This document shows positions 7,935 to 18,080 of a DNA stretch of 64,000 bases, piece after piece. Numbering within the stretch: the stretch's first letter is position 1; each line of letters starts with the position of its first letter. This DNA is from an uncultured Clostridia bacterium (GTDB taxonomy: Bacteria > Bacillota > Clostridia > TANB77 > CAG-508). The notes beneath the pieces are model-generated. The model had not been told where the DNA came from. It saw only the letters and a list, made by a program, of their open reading frames with translations, and did no database searches. Where the stretch lies: contig CAKPMJ010000005.1 in the NCBI GenBank assembly GCA_934167965.1, positions 153,980 to 217,979 on the forward strand. Direction: 5' to 3'. Made by a program: the position numbers and the translations under genes.

Positions 7935-9917
7935 ATGAGTACGAAGAATAAAGTTGCTATAGTATTAACAATTTTAGTAATGATACTATTTGGAATTACA
8001 ATTAATCAATTAGCATATGATTTAGGAAGTTTTAACTTAAATGATTTAGCATATAAGGCAGCAACAGATTCAAATGGGTTTATGAATACACCTGTTGGCG
8101 ATTGGGCTAATAAGAGTATATCTATGGGAAATCCAGATGAAGCAGTATATTATAAATCTGGTATATGTATGTACCATAGATCAAGTACTATTCCTGGATC
8201 AGGATATGTAATTAAGGATATCCTAGATTTTAAATTTGATGGTCAAGGCATTAAATTAGAAAGAAATGGAAACAGTATAGGAATAAATTCATATACAGGA
8301 GCTCTTGCTAAAGAATTATATAAAGCATATTCTTCAACTAGTAGCATAAGTAGTAAAGATTATTCTACTACTGCTAAAAATAAAGTTACATATGCATTTT
8401 TGCTAGCAGCAAATAATGGTGGAATTCAGGCAAGCGAAGATTTTTATAAAAATCAAGCTAATGTTTCAATTGGATCAATGACATATAATGATATAGATAC
8501 TAATTATGGATATGTGGCATCAAGCTTTAGCGGGATAACTAAACAATCTGCAGATTCATCTATAACTGTTCAACATGAAAATGCTTCTGCAAGTGGGTAT
8601 ACAATGATAGGTCCATTTAATGTAACTTTTGCAGGAAGTGGAATAGATAGTATAAAAATTAACTCAGATCGTAAAGATTTTAAAGACGGAAATGGTGGAC
8701 AAATTTATTATAGTACATATTATAAAGACTTGAACAATGTCGAAGAAGGAATAGCAAATGGTGGATGGAGTAATCAGTTATCTAACATACCATCAGGAGT
8801 TGAATTTTATATTGTGGTATCTGATAAATATGAAGAGTTTAATAAAGGAAATAATTTAAATGTTACAATATACCAACAAAGTATAGAAGCATATAGAGCA
8901 AGATTGGTATTGGCAAGTAATCCAAAAGTACATGGACAAAACATAGGATTTTTCGCAGCTGAATCACAAAATTATACTGGAGAGCAAACATTTTATATAA
9001 CTAAAAAAGAGCCTGTAAGTTTAACAGTAGTAAAATCAGGTAAAAATGGCAATAAATTAGCTAATGTAAACTTCTTTTTAACAAATGATGCAGGAGCATT
9101 TGCTCATTGGGGAAGCAAAGAAGACCAAAATGGTGTGACAGTATATTCTAATATAACATTTAAAGATTGGGCAGATGATGAAACAAGGGTATTTACAACT
9201 GGTACATCAGGAAAGTTTATAGTAAAAGATATAGATGCCTCATATACGTATGCATTGCAAGAAACATATAATGCAAATAGTGGGTATTCAGTTATTGATA
9301 TAAAAAATGCAACATTAAGTAATGGAAATCCAGTAAATATAGAAAGTACAGATTCTAACAATAAAATCAGGAATGTAGTAAGAAATATAAAACTAACAAC
9401 TCAAAATGATACTTTAGAAGTAATAGATAGAGAAGATGAGGAGCCTGAAGATTTTAATATTAACATCAAGAAGGTTAGATTAGGTACATCAAGTGCAGTG
9501 CAAAATGCTATATTTAAAATAAAAGTTAGAGGACATGGATGGTTAGCTAAAAATAATAGCGGATATGATTATGATGCAGATTTTGAAGATGCTGAAGAGT
9601 GGAAAACACCAAAATCAGGAACTATTTCAATTCAAGGATTAAATGCAGGTTATAAATATGAAATTTATGAGACATATTCACCATATACTTTATCAAAACA
9701 ACCTGGACATGCAACAGTAACAATTGGTAAAAATAAAACAAAATTAACTAATGATGACTACTATTCTGTAGATGGTTCAAATAATAAAAAAGTATTATAC
9801 TGTGGTGTAGTATCATACAAAAATGATGGATCTTATATTACAGTAACAGTAACAAACTATTCTCCTGGTGGAGGACGGAGGTGGCGGCGGAAGCAGCTCC
9901 AAATATCTATACATTAA
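7935..9917 (+). CDS. Surface protein A2, N-terminal part; frame broken near 9876
   Basis: 660 residues as read. The N-terminal membrane segment (about 7-29) is followed by a domain shared with B2, then prealbumin-like (SpaA-type) modules: 'VSLTVVKSGKNGNKLANVNF' opens one and YALQETYN is its E-box; YEIYETYSP is the E-box of the next. The match to B2 stops after VTVTNYSPGG, and the last 13 or so residues (RRWRRKQLQISIH) are out-of-frame reading of a Gly-codon tract. The continuation lies in the next frame (9868-12624). Removing one base at 9876 gives one 1562-residue protein, close to the 1573 residues of B2. As it stands the product has a signal but no C-terminal anchor. Confidence 0.82.
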   Translation: MSTKNKVAIVLTILVMILFGITINQLAYDLGSFNLNDLAYKAATDSNGFMNTPVGDWANKSISMGNPDEAVYYKSGICMYHRSSTIPGSGYVIKDILDFKFDGQGIKLERNGNSIGINSYTGALAKELYKAYSSTSSISSKDYSTTAKNKVTYAFLLAANNGGIQASEDFYKNQANVSIGSMTYNDIDTNYGYVASSFSGITKQSADSSITVQHENASASGYTMIGPFNVTFAGSGIDSIKINSDRKDFKDGNGGQIYYSTYYKDLNNVEEGIANGGWSNQLSNIPSGVEFYIVVSDKYEEFNKGNNLNVTIYQQSIEAYRARLVLASNPKVHGQNIGFFAAESQNYTGEQTFYITKKEPVSLTVVKSGKNGNKLANVNFFLTNDAGAFAHWGSKEDQNGVTVYSNITFKDWADDETRVFTTGTSGKFIVKDIDASYTYALQETYNANSGYSVIDIKNATLSNGNPVNIESTDSNNKIRNVVRNIKLTTQNDTLEVIDREDEEPEDFNINIKKVRLGTSSAVQNAIFKIKVRGHGWLAKNNSGYDYDADFEDAEEWKTPKSGTISIQGLNAGYKYEIYETYSPYTLSKQPGHATVTIGKNKTKLTNDDYYSVDGSNNKKVLYCGVVSYKNDGSYITVTVTNYSPGGGRRWRRKQLQISIH

Positions 9918-12624
9918 TGGAAAGATATGGATAGATAAACCTCTAGGAAAACAAGATGAATATAATGATTTATATGATCAAAATGGAGAAAATTTATATT
10001 CGAGGGAAGTAAAGGTATCATTAATAGATTCAAATGGAAGAACTATAAGTACAACAACTAAAAATGGATCATATTCAATAAATACAGGAATCAAGATAAC
10101 ATCATCTACTTCTAAAGAATCAATAGCAAATAACTTAAAAGGCTATTATTTGAAGTTCGATTATGAGACAGGATATTCAGAAAAGGTAAATGGAAAAGAT
10201 GTAAGATATATAGTATCTTTAGTAAATCCAAATCTTGATAAAGAAAATGGTTCAAAAGCATTGATAAAAGACAATAAATTAGGGGAAGCATATATATATA
10301 ATTTATCAGACTATGTAGATAAGTTCTACAGTTATCAAAACTTAAGCAATATGCATATGGGACTAAAATTAATAAAAGAGGATGATTATAGAATAGAACA
10401 AGATGTAGCATATGTAAAAGTTGTTATGAATGGATATACATATACATATAACTATAGAGGAACAGGAAAAACTGAAAATACTGCAGCACCAACTGTTAAA
10501 TTTGGAAATGGTAAAGTTGGATATGAAAGAACTATATATCCTTCAGATATTGCATATAACAATAAGGTAAGCGAATCATTACAAATATATGTTGTCTATA
10601 GAATAAACATTATGAATGATAACAGAGTAAACTATGGAAAGAAAAAATCAGAAACTACAAGTACAGTTTCATATGTTGAAGTAGGATTAAAAGATACAGA
10701 ATTATACAATAAATATGATACAAATAGATATGAAATAGAAAACAACTATGATTCTAACAAATATGATGGAGACTTTAAAAATTGGAAATCTGATGGTACA
10801 GGAAAAGTAAAATATGTAGGAAATAAACTTGATGAATTAGTTACATATGGTCAACCTAGAACAGTCTATATCCAATTTAAAGTAACTGGAAAAGCATTAA
10901 ATGATTTATTAAATAATAAGGAAACAACTGAGGATAAACCTACGACAGCAACAACAACTGCATATCATGAATATTGGTCAGCAGGATATGAGTGGAAGTA
11001 TAAAAACGGAAAATGGGAACATGAGCTTGTATTTTCAGATAATAAAACACCTTCTGTAACTCAAAGCGCATCAGCTAACTATTTAGGATTTAATATTGGA
11101 ACAGAAAGAACAATAACAGGAAAGGTATTTGAAGATAAAAATATTTATACTAATGGAGAAGTATTAGGAAATGGTATGTATGATAAAGAAGAACAGACTG
11201 TAAAAAATGTAAGAGTTGATTTATTTGCAGAAAATGGAACAACAATTGCAAAGACATATAGTAGTAAAGACAATTATGTAGAAAAAGATGCGACAACTGT
11301 CAGCAACAATGATGGTACATACTCATTTGTAGGTGTAACTCCAGGTAAATATATTGTAAGATTTACTTATGGTGATGGAACACAAGTATTATGCAATTTA
11401 GATGGAACAGAATATAAAGAAACAAATACAAAGATTACATTAGATAAGTATAAGTCAACAATAGTTACAGATACTGCTGCAATGAAAGCATTAGGATATG
11501 AAAGCAGTAGTAAAAATGAGGAATGGTATAAGAATGTAAAATCAATTAATTACTCAGTAGCCACAGATAATTTGGATCAAAGGGCTGAATATAATGCAAA
11601 TAAAACAAGAACGAATATAGAAGCAAATACAGCATTAATGAGTGTAAGTGTAGAAAATACCAAAGAAGATTATGTAACAATAACAAAATCTGATAATGGT
11701 ACTAAGGAAACCATATTTGGAATGAATTTAGGTATTATAGAAATTCCTGAAATTTCATTAGCATTTGATAAAGTTGTAAACAATGTTCAAATAACTAATG
11801 CACAAGGAAATATAATAGCTGATGGAAATCCAGCTACACAAAATATGAAGGTAGTCAATGATTTAGATAAAAGTAAACACTTAGTAGATGGAAGTACTTA
11901 TGTTAAATCAGAAATTGCAGAAAATGAGTTATATGGTTCTACATTAAGATTAACTTATGCTGTAACTGTTCAAAATAATTCAGATATAAATTACTATGAA
12001 AAAAATATTGATAAAAATAACAAGTATTATGGATATTATTACAAATTTGGAGTTAGCGATATAAATGGTATATCTACTGAAGAGACTATAACTGTAGATA
12101 CAGTACTTGATTGCTTAGATCCATCAATACAATATGAAGCAGTAGATGAAAAACATAAGGTAGATGTGGCAGATATCTCAAGTAACCAAGATGCTATAAA
12201 TAAAATGCAAGGAAAAACAAATTTAACATATACAACAGTATATGATATCAAGAATTGGAAACCATTATATTCAACTAAATATACAGATAATGGTGGACAT
12301 AATAAAGAAGATACTCAAGATACAGCAACATTACAAGCAGCAAGATTGTTATCAGCACAAGATAGTGATTTGAGTGTATCAAATGTAGCACAAGTTACAA
12401 AAATGCATGTTACAGATACACCTAGTCTTATAGAAACAATAGATTCATCAGAACATTACTTCAGTATGCCAAACCCAACGGAAGAGGTATATGTAACAGT
12501 TACACCACCAACAGGAAAAGATAAATTAGTAAATGTAATTTACGGAGTAACAAGTGCTATTGCATTGGTAATACTATCTGTAGGTATTGTAGTTATAAAA
12601 AAAGGTTTCATAGATAAGAAATAA
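9868..12624 (+). CDS. Surface protein A2, C-terminal part, displaced by frameshift (SdrD B-like domains, TPPTG anchor)
   Basis: The open frame starts at a GTG (9868) with no ribosome site, so it is probably not translated on its own. It begins with a Gly/Ser linker (GGGGGSSSK), then holds SdrD B-like domains (GKIWIDKPLGKQDEYNDLYD; later GKVFEDK...GNGMYDKEEQ with YSFVGVTPGKYIVRFTYGDG) and DUF11-like stretches. It ends VTPPTGKDK, a membrane helix (about 889-911) and KKGFIDKK, a sortase-like signal with PPTG in place of LPxTG. All parts match the C-terminal 900 residues of B2. Treat 7935-12624 as one gene broken by a +1 change, unless resequencing removes it. Confidence 0.8.
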   Translation: MEDGGGGGSSSKYLYINGKIWIDKPLGKQDEYNDLYDQNGENLYSREVKVSLIDSNGRTISTTTKNGSYSINTGIKITSSTSKESIANNLKGYYLKFDYETGYSEKVNGKDVRYIVSLVNPNLDKENGSKALIKDNKLGEAYIYNLSDYVDKFYSYQNLSNMHMGLKLIKEDDYRIEQDVAYVKVVMNGYTYTYNYRGTGKTENTAAPTVKFGNGKVGYERTIYPSDIAYNNKVSESLQIYVVYRINIMNDNRVNYGKKKSETTSTVSYVEVGLKDTELYNKYDTNRYEIENNYDSNKYDGDFKNWKSDGTGKVKYVGNKLDELVTYGQPRTVYIQFKVTGKALNDLLNNKETTEDKPTTATTTAYHEYWSAGYEWKYKNGKWEHELVFSDNKTPSVTQSASANYLGFNIGTERTITGKVFEDKNIYTNGEVLGNGMYDKEEQTVKNVRVDLFAENGTTIAKTYSSKDNYVEKDATTVSNNDGTYSFVGVTPGKYIVRFTYGDGTQVLCNLDGTEYKETNTKITLDKYKSTIVTDTAAMKALGYESSSKNEEWYKNVKSINYSVATDNLDQRAEYNANKTRTNIEANTALMSVSVENTKEDYVTITKSDNGTKETIFGMNLGIIEIPEISLAFDKVVNNVQITNAQGNIIADGNPATQNMKVVNDLDKSKHLVDGSTYVKSEIAENELYGSTLRLTYAVTVQNNSDINYYEKNIDKNNKYYGYYYKFGVSDINGISTEETITVDTVLDCLDPSIQYEAVDEKHKVDVADISSNQDAINKMQGKTNLTYTTVYDIKNWKPLYSTKYTDNGGHNKEDTQDTATLQAARLLSAQDSDLSVSNVAQVTKMHVTDTPSLIETIDSSEHYFSMPNPTEEVYVTVTPPTGKDKLVNVIYGVTSAIALVILSVGIVVIKKGFIDKK
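9876..9876 (+). other. Probable single-base frameshift site in A2
   Basis: The tract GGTGGAGGACGGAGGTGGCG reads as Gly codons on both sides of a C at 9876. Dropping this C gives SPGGGGGGGSSSK and joins the two frames. The paralogue B2 is continuous here, with PGSSS at the same place. The tract is G-rich in an otherwise AT-rich gene, which favours slippage or a base-calling error. Confidence 0.7.
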
Positions 12625-12625
12625 A

Positions 12626-12657
12626 AATAATGGGAGTTAAACTCCCATTATTTTTTT
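12626..12657 (+). terminator. Terminator of surface locus A
   Basis: AATAATGGGAGT, a TAA loop and ACTCCCATTATT followed by seven T. It begins just after the A2 stop codon. Confidence 0.9.
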
Positions 12658-12716
12658 GCCTATTTCCTTACGGATATATTGAGTTTAGGCAATTTTTAAT
12701 AGAAAATCAATAAAAA

Positions 12717-12777
12717 TTGTAATTAAATTGTAACAAAAATGTAAATTAAATGCCTTGAAATGGCTTCCGTAAAGGCA
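12717..12777 (+). promoter_or_regulatory. Repeat operator of surface locus B (three 11-bp repeats plus TTCCGTAAAGGCA box)
   Basis: TTGTAA at 12717, TTGTAA at 12728 and ATGTAA at 12739 are spaced 11 bp apart, then TTCCGTAAAGGCA at 12765-12777, then 36 bp to the -35. Every spacing equals that of locus A, while the sequence between the conserved positions has drifted. In this copy ATGCCTT (12750-12756) and AAGGCAT also form an inverted repeat across the box, which copy A lacks. Confidence 0.6.
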
Positions 12778-12813
12778 TTTGAAACAAATCAATGTAACAA
12801 AAATAAACCATAC

Positions 12814-12842
12814 TTGACCTGATTTATTAATGATTTTATAAT
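12814..12842 (+). promoter_or_regulatory. Promoter of surface locus B
   Basis: TTGACC (12814-12819), 17-bp spacer, TATAAT (12837-12842). The ATG at 12881 follows an AAGGAGG ribosome site. Confidence 0.75.
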
Positions 12843-12880
12843 AAACTTAGAGAACATATATTAAGTAAGGAGGAACATCT

Positions 12881-15800
12881 ATGAAGCTTAAAATAAATAG
12901 ACTAATTCAAAAAATGGTTGCAATAATCATCATAACAATTATGCTTCTAGCAGATTCAGCAGTAATTGGAATAAATGCAATAAGCTATGCTTTAAACATG
13001 GTTGCAACAAATAGCAATAATGTTGAATTTTTTGCGAGCTTTGTAGATGATAAAAAGCGAGAATTAAAAGAAATAGACAACGAAATAGGATCTAGTGCAA
13101 AAATGCATATAGAAGTGGTAGTGAAAAAAGAAGGATATTTTAATGGAACTATATCTTTAGACAATCCAAATTTTGAATTTATGCAAAACGATAGTAGCGA
13201 ATATATAAAACAGATCAATAAAGATAAGATTGATTTAAATCAAATAAATTCAGGAACTACAGCAGTAATTGAAGTAGAAGTAAAATATATATGGAATGAA
13301 AAAATAGAATTAGATTCATTAAGCAAAAATAGTATTGTAAAATTAAGCGGAATATATAAGAGTAGCGAAAAAGATGTGGACATAGATGGTAAAACAGAAT
13401 TAAAAATAAATTGGAAATCAAAAGAGAAATTAGAAGTAAATGTAGATGCAAAGGTAATAACAAATAAAGTTTATACAATGGATACATCAGAGAAGAGAAT
13501 AATACAATTAGAAATAAATAGTAAATTAAAAGAAGATCCTTATCCGATAAAAAATACAAAGGTAAAAGTTAATGTTCCAAATGGAGTGGAAGATGTAAAT
13601 GTATTTGCAAGACAATTAGGAGCTACAAATAAAGATTTAAAATTTAATGAAAATAATTATGAATATAACAAAGACACAAACATATTAGAGATAAACGTAA
13701 AAAATGAAGAGATAGATGGAAAAATTAATTGGAATAAAAAACAATATGATACTTTTATAGTTACACTTATTTACCCTCAAAATATAGAAATAGAAGGTAA
13801 GATAAATATTGAATCTATAATTGATGTATATGATAAAGATAACATAAAGAAAAGTGTTGAAGCAGAAATAACTAATGAAATAGATGGAATAGTTACAAGT
13901 GATATTACATTAGATGAGCCAGAGTTTTATAAAGGAAAATTATATACTAATGAAAAAAGATATTATACAACTGCAACTGTTATAAATTCTAATTATGCAA
14001 AAATAAATAAAAATATCAAAGTAGAAGAAAAAGCCTCAAAGTTTATTTTAGATGAAAGTGAAAAAGAAGCCAATATCCAATATGTACAAAGTAAAATTAA
14101 TAAATCAGAATTAGAAAATATATTGGGAACAGATGGAACATTAGTAATATTAAATCAAGAAGGAAAAGAAATAGCAAAAATCAATAAAGAAACAACAGCA
14201 GATGAAAAAGGATATATAAATATAAGTTATCCTTCAGGAATAAAAGCAATAAAAATAGAATCTAGTAAAATAGAAAATGAGGGAACACTTAATATAAGGC
14301 ATAGAAAAGTTGTATTGAAAGATAATTATTCAAAAGAAGAAATTGCAAAAATAACAAACATAAAAGAACAGATAAATAATGGTGAATATATATCAAAAAA
14401 TATAAAACTAAAAGAAGTAGAATCAAAAGCAAATATAAAAATAAGCAATACTACATTATCAGCATTAGACACTAACAAAAATATAGAGATAGTTGCAACT
14501 TTAGAAGTAGATAATGAAAGTAAAGAACTATATGAAAATCCCGGAGTTGATATAGTATTTCCTGAAGAAATAAAAGAACTTAAAATATTATCAGCTAAGG
14601 CTTTATATAGAAATGGGTTAAAAGTTAAAAACTGTCAAAAGATAAAAGACAAAAATGGAAGATTTATAATGCATATAGAATTTGAAGGAAAACAGGAAAA
14701 ATATAATGCAGAAATATTAAATGGATTAGAAATACACATATATGCAGACATAACATTAAATAAGCTAACAGCAGACAAAGAAACAAAATTAATAATGAAT
14801 TATACAAATGAAAAAATCAATAAAAAAGATTATAGTGTAGAAACAAATGTAAATATAAAATCAGAAGATGGACTTATTTTATATAATCAGTTAAGTAACT
14901 ATAATAAAAATGGAAATAATCTGGAAGTAGTAAATGATGAAAATGCAAAAGCAAAGTTAGATATTAATTCTGATAGAAAGACAATTGAAGTAAAAACAGC
15001 TGTGGTTAATAATTATGAAGATAAACTAACTAAAGATATAGTAGTTATAGGGAAGGTACCAAGTAAAGATACTACAAATACATTTGATGCAAAGATAAAA
15101 AAATTAAAAGTAAATAATAGTGCAAAAGTATATTACAATACTAATTCTAATGCGAGTGCTAATGATAATAATTGGAAAGAGGATAGTAATAATGCTAAAG
15201 CATATAAAGTTATACTAAATGGTATGGAAGCACAAGGTATTACAACTATCTCTTATAATATAGATATACCAAAAAATTTATCATATAATGAAAAAGGTGT
15301 AATCACTACAAATGTTAGTTATAATTATTACAACCAAAATTTAAATGAAAATGGAGAAATCATTTTAGAAACAGAAAAAGCATTAATTAATCAAGTTGCA
15401 ACTGGAAAAACATATAGTTTAGCAAGTGGGATTGAAGTAAAAGTAACTGAAATGTTAGGAAACAAAGAAATAAAAGATGCAGATAGTATATTTGAAGGAG
15501 AAACCTTAAAATATATAGTTAATATAAAAAATAATACAGGAAATGATATCAATAATTTAAATATCAACACTACTCAGACAAATGGAAAGGTTTTTGGATT
15601 AGTTGAAAAAGAAGTATATAATCCACAAATTTATGAAGATAATGAGGGAAAAGGAATAGAACACTATTGGGACGTAACAGATTCTTCTACTAAGAAATTT
15701 GAAAATCTAAGTATAGATGCAGGTAAAGAAATTTCACTAGATTGGCAAGTTACTATAAAAAAAGAAGATGGAACAGAGGCTTATAATAAAATAGATATTA

Positions 15801-18052
15801 CTAATGCAGATAATACTTTAAATGAAAGTATAACTACTGAAAAACATACAATTGAAGATGCTGAAATTAAAATGAAATTTGTTCCGGCAGTATCAGAGGA
15901 ATGTACTTGGAAGTCAGATACAATACAACAAACAAATTTAGAAATTATAAATAATTCTACCAATGAATTAACTGATATTGAAGTTCAGATGGTATTTTCA
16001 CAGGGACTAGACTTTAATTATGATAAATATTTGAAGTTTAGTGATGATATACAATTAGAAATAAAAAATAAAGAGATAAACGAATTAGGTCAAACAATAG
16101 TTACTGTAAAAATTACAAAATTAGCTTCTGGACAAACAGGGTATATATATGTAAGTCCTAAGATAGATGATTTTAAAGAAAAAAATAAAGATGTTGAATT
16201 TTATGCTTTAGCAATGACAAGTGATAATAAAACATATAGTTCAAATAGTATAGTGAGAAATGCTACTAGAACAAAAAATAATATATCTATAACACAAACT
16301 GCCAAAATAAATGGAAGTGAAGTTACTGAAAATACAATAGCTAATAACAATGATACTGTAGAATTTGATATAACAATAAAAAATGAAGAAAGCAAAGATA
16401 TCAATTCTGTTGTATCTGATTTTATACCAAAAGGATTAGAAGTAAGCAGTATATATTTAATAAACAACGAAAACCAAGCAGTTGATTTAAAAAGTAATTT
16501 GAATGACAATAATTTTAATTATGGTTTTATATTAAAATCAAATGAAGAAATAAATATAAAAATAACTGCAAAAATTAATACACTATTATTAGAAGAAAGC
16601 ATAGATATAACAAATACAGTTGAATTAAACTATATATATAGTGCAAGTGTGAGCCTTAAGGTAAATGTAATTGCTCCTGATAATGGAAAATTAAATATAA
16701 CAGCTGTTCAGACTTCAACTCCTGAAGATGAAAGTTTAATAAAAAATGGACAAGAAATTACATTAGAAACAGTGTTGAAGAATACATGTGATTATGATAG
16801 AAAGATAACTATTTTAGATTATTTAAATAGTAGCTTTGAGAATATAAAAGTATTTATTGATGGCAATGATGTAACAAGCAAATATTTAACAGGAAATGAA
16901 TTTAAAATTAATGATTATGTTATAAAACCTAATACACAAATAACATTAAGAATAACAGCCAACATTAATTTGGGTGGTTATGAACAAGATAAAATTACTA
17001 ATGAGATAATTATAAAATCAGATTACCCTGATTTTTCTTCAAACATTATTACATATTATACAGGTAAAAAGCCTGAACAAAATACTGATGAGAATTATAC
17101 TGTTAGTGGTTTAGTGTGGCTAGATAGCAACAAAAATGGAAAAAGAGATAATAACGAAGAAAGAATAAAAGAAATAGAGATTAAGGCAATAAACACAAAA
17201 ACACAAAAGATTATAGAAAGCAATGTTAAATCATCAGAGGATGGAACTTATAAATTAAAGTTACCAAAGGGAAAATACATTATCATATTTATGTATGACA
17301 ATGAAGAGTATTATTGTACAACATATCATGCAGATGGAGTTAAAGAAAATATAAATTCAGATGCAATATCAAAAAAAATTAAAATAGATGATAAAGAAGT
17401 GGAATGTGGTGCAACAGATGAAATTAATTTAGTAAGTAATAAAAGTGACATAGATATAGGTTTAGTAAGAAGAGAAAAATTTGATTTACAACTTGAAAAA
17501 TACATTACTAAAATAGTTGTTACGAATAAGTCAGGAACAAAGACTTATAACTTAGAAAAATCTACTCTTGGAAAAGTAGAAATTTCTGCTAAAAATTTGA
17601 AAAATTCAACAGTAATTGCTGAATATACAATAAAAGTTACTAATAAAGGAGATATAGCAGGAAATGTAAAAAATATAGTAGATTATTTGCCAAGTGAATT
17701 TGAGTTTAGTTCAAGTTTAAATAAAGATTGGTATAAATCTGGTAAGAATCTATATAATAAAAGTTTAAGTGACAAAAAGCTAGAAGCGGGAAAATCAGCA
17801 GAAGTTAAATTAACGTTAACTAAAAAGATGACTGATTCAAATACAGGTTTAATAAACAATACAGCAGCTATATATAAATCAGCAAATAGTAGCAATATTA
17901 AAGATAACAATGCTGAAAATAATAAAGGAAGTGCAGATTTAATAATAAGTGTAAAGACAGGTAGAGTTATGAGGCTTACTTTAATAACTATAAGCTCAAT
18001 TGTTTCTATAATTATAGTTGCATATTATATAATGAGAAGATATAAACATTAA
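12881..18052 (+). CDS. Giant cell-surface protein B1, paralogue of A1
   Basis: 1723 residues with the layout of A1: signal region 1-37, long beta-rich ectodomain, SdrD B-like domain from about residue 1405 (YTVSGLVWLDSNKNGKRDNN), DUF11-like module, then ISVKTG, a membrane helix and the basic tail MRRYKH. Shared landmarks with A1 include the mature N-terminus (VATNSNNVEF), the SEECTW/SEECYW segment and the NIVDYLPS segment. Divergence is substantial, so the duplication is not recent. It is followed 28 bp later by B2, which should share its transcript. Confidence 0.85.
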   Translation: MKLKINRLIQKMVAIIIITIMLLADSAVIGINAISYALNMVATNSNNVEFFASFVDDKKRELKEIDNEIGSSAKMHIEVVVKKEGYFNGTISLDNPNFEFMQNDSSEYIKQINKDKIDLNQINSGTTAVIEVEVKYIWNEKIELDSLSKNSIVKLSGIYKSSEKDVDIDGKTELKINWKSKEKLEVNVDAKVITNKVYTMDTSEKRIIQLEINSKLKEDPYPIKNTKVKVNVPNGVEDVNVFARQLGATNKDLKFNENNYEYNKDTNILEINVKNEEIDGKINWNKKQYDTFIVTLIYPQNIEIEGKINIESIIDVYDKDNIKKSVEAEITNEIDGIVTSDITLDEPEFYKGKLYTNEKRYYTTATVINSNYAKINKNIKVEEKASKFILDESEKEANIQYVQSKINKSELENILGTDGTLVILNQEGKEIAKINKETTADEKGYINISYPSGIKAIKIESSKIENEGTLNIRHRKVVLKDNYSKEEIAKITNIKEQINNGEYISKNIKLKEVESKANIKISNTTLSALDTNKNIEIVATLEVDNESKELYENPGVDIVFPEEIKELKILSAKALYRNGLKVKNCQKIKDKNGRFIMHIEFEGKQEKYNAEILNGLEIHIYADITLNKLTADKETKLIMNYTNEKINKKDYSVETNVNIKSEDGLILYNQLSNYNKNGNNLEVVNDENAKAKLDINSDRKTIEVKTAVVNNYEDKLTKDIVVIGKVPSKDTTNTFDAKIKKLKVNNSAKVYYNTNSNASANDNNWKEDSNNAKAYKVILNGMEAQGITTISYNIDIPKNLSYNEKGVITTNVSYNYYNQNLNENGEIILETEKALINQVATGKTYSLASGIEVKVTEMLGNKEIKDADSIFEGETLKYIVNIKNNTGNDINNLNINTTQTNGKVFGLVEKEVYNPQIYEDNEGKGIEHYWDVTDSSTKKFENLSIDAGKEISLDWQVTIKKEDGTEAYNKIDITNADNTLNESITTEKHTIEDAEIKMKFVPAVSEECTWKSDTIQQTNLEIINNSTNELTDIEVQMVFSQGLDFNYDKYLKFSDDIQLEIKNKEINELGQTIVTVKITKLASGQTGYIYVSPKIDDFKEKNKDVEFYALAMTSDNKTYSSNSIVRNATRTKNNISITQTAKINGSEVTENTIANNNDTVEFDITIKNEESKDINSVVSDFIPKGLEVSSIYLINNENQAVDLKSNLNDNNFNYGFILKSNEEINIKITAKINTLLLEESIDITNTVELNYIYSASVSLKVNVIAPDNGKLNITAVQTSTPEDESLIKNGQEITLETVLKNTCDYDRKITILDYLNSSFENIKVFIDGNDVTSKYLTGNEFKINDYVIKPNTQITLRITANINLGGYEQDKITNEIIIKSDYPDFSSNIITYYTGKKPEQNTDENYTVSGLVWLDSNKNGKRDNNEERIKEIEIKAINTKTQKIIESNVKSSEDGTYKLKLPKGKYIIIFMYDNEEYYCTTYHADGVKENINSDAISKKIKIDDKEVECGATDEINLVSNKSDIDIGLVRREKFDLQLEKYITKIVVTNKSGTKTYNLEKSTLGKVEISAKNLKNSTVIAEYTIKVTNKGDIAGNVKNIVDYLPSEFEFSSSLNKDWYKSGKNLYNKSLSDKKLEAGKSAEVKLTLTKKMTDSNTGLINNTAAIYKSANSSNIKDNNAENNKGSADLIISVKTGRVMRLTLITISSIVSIIIVAYYIMRRYKH

Positions 18053-18080
18053 TAAAATTTAGAAGAAAGGAGGTATACCT

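Noticed and set aside
9868..9870. GTG at 9868 as a genuine start of an independent gene
   Set aside because: No ribosome site, no signal peptide, and the paralogue B2 is continuous across this point.
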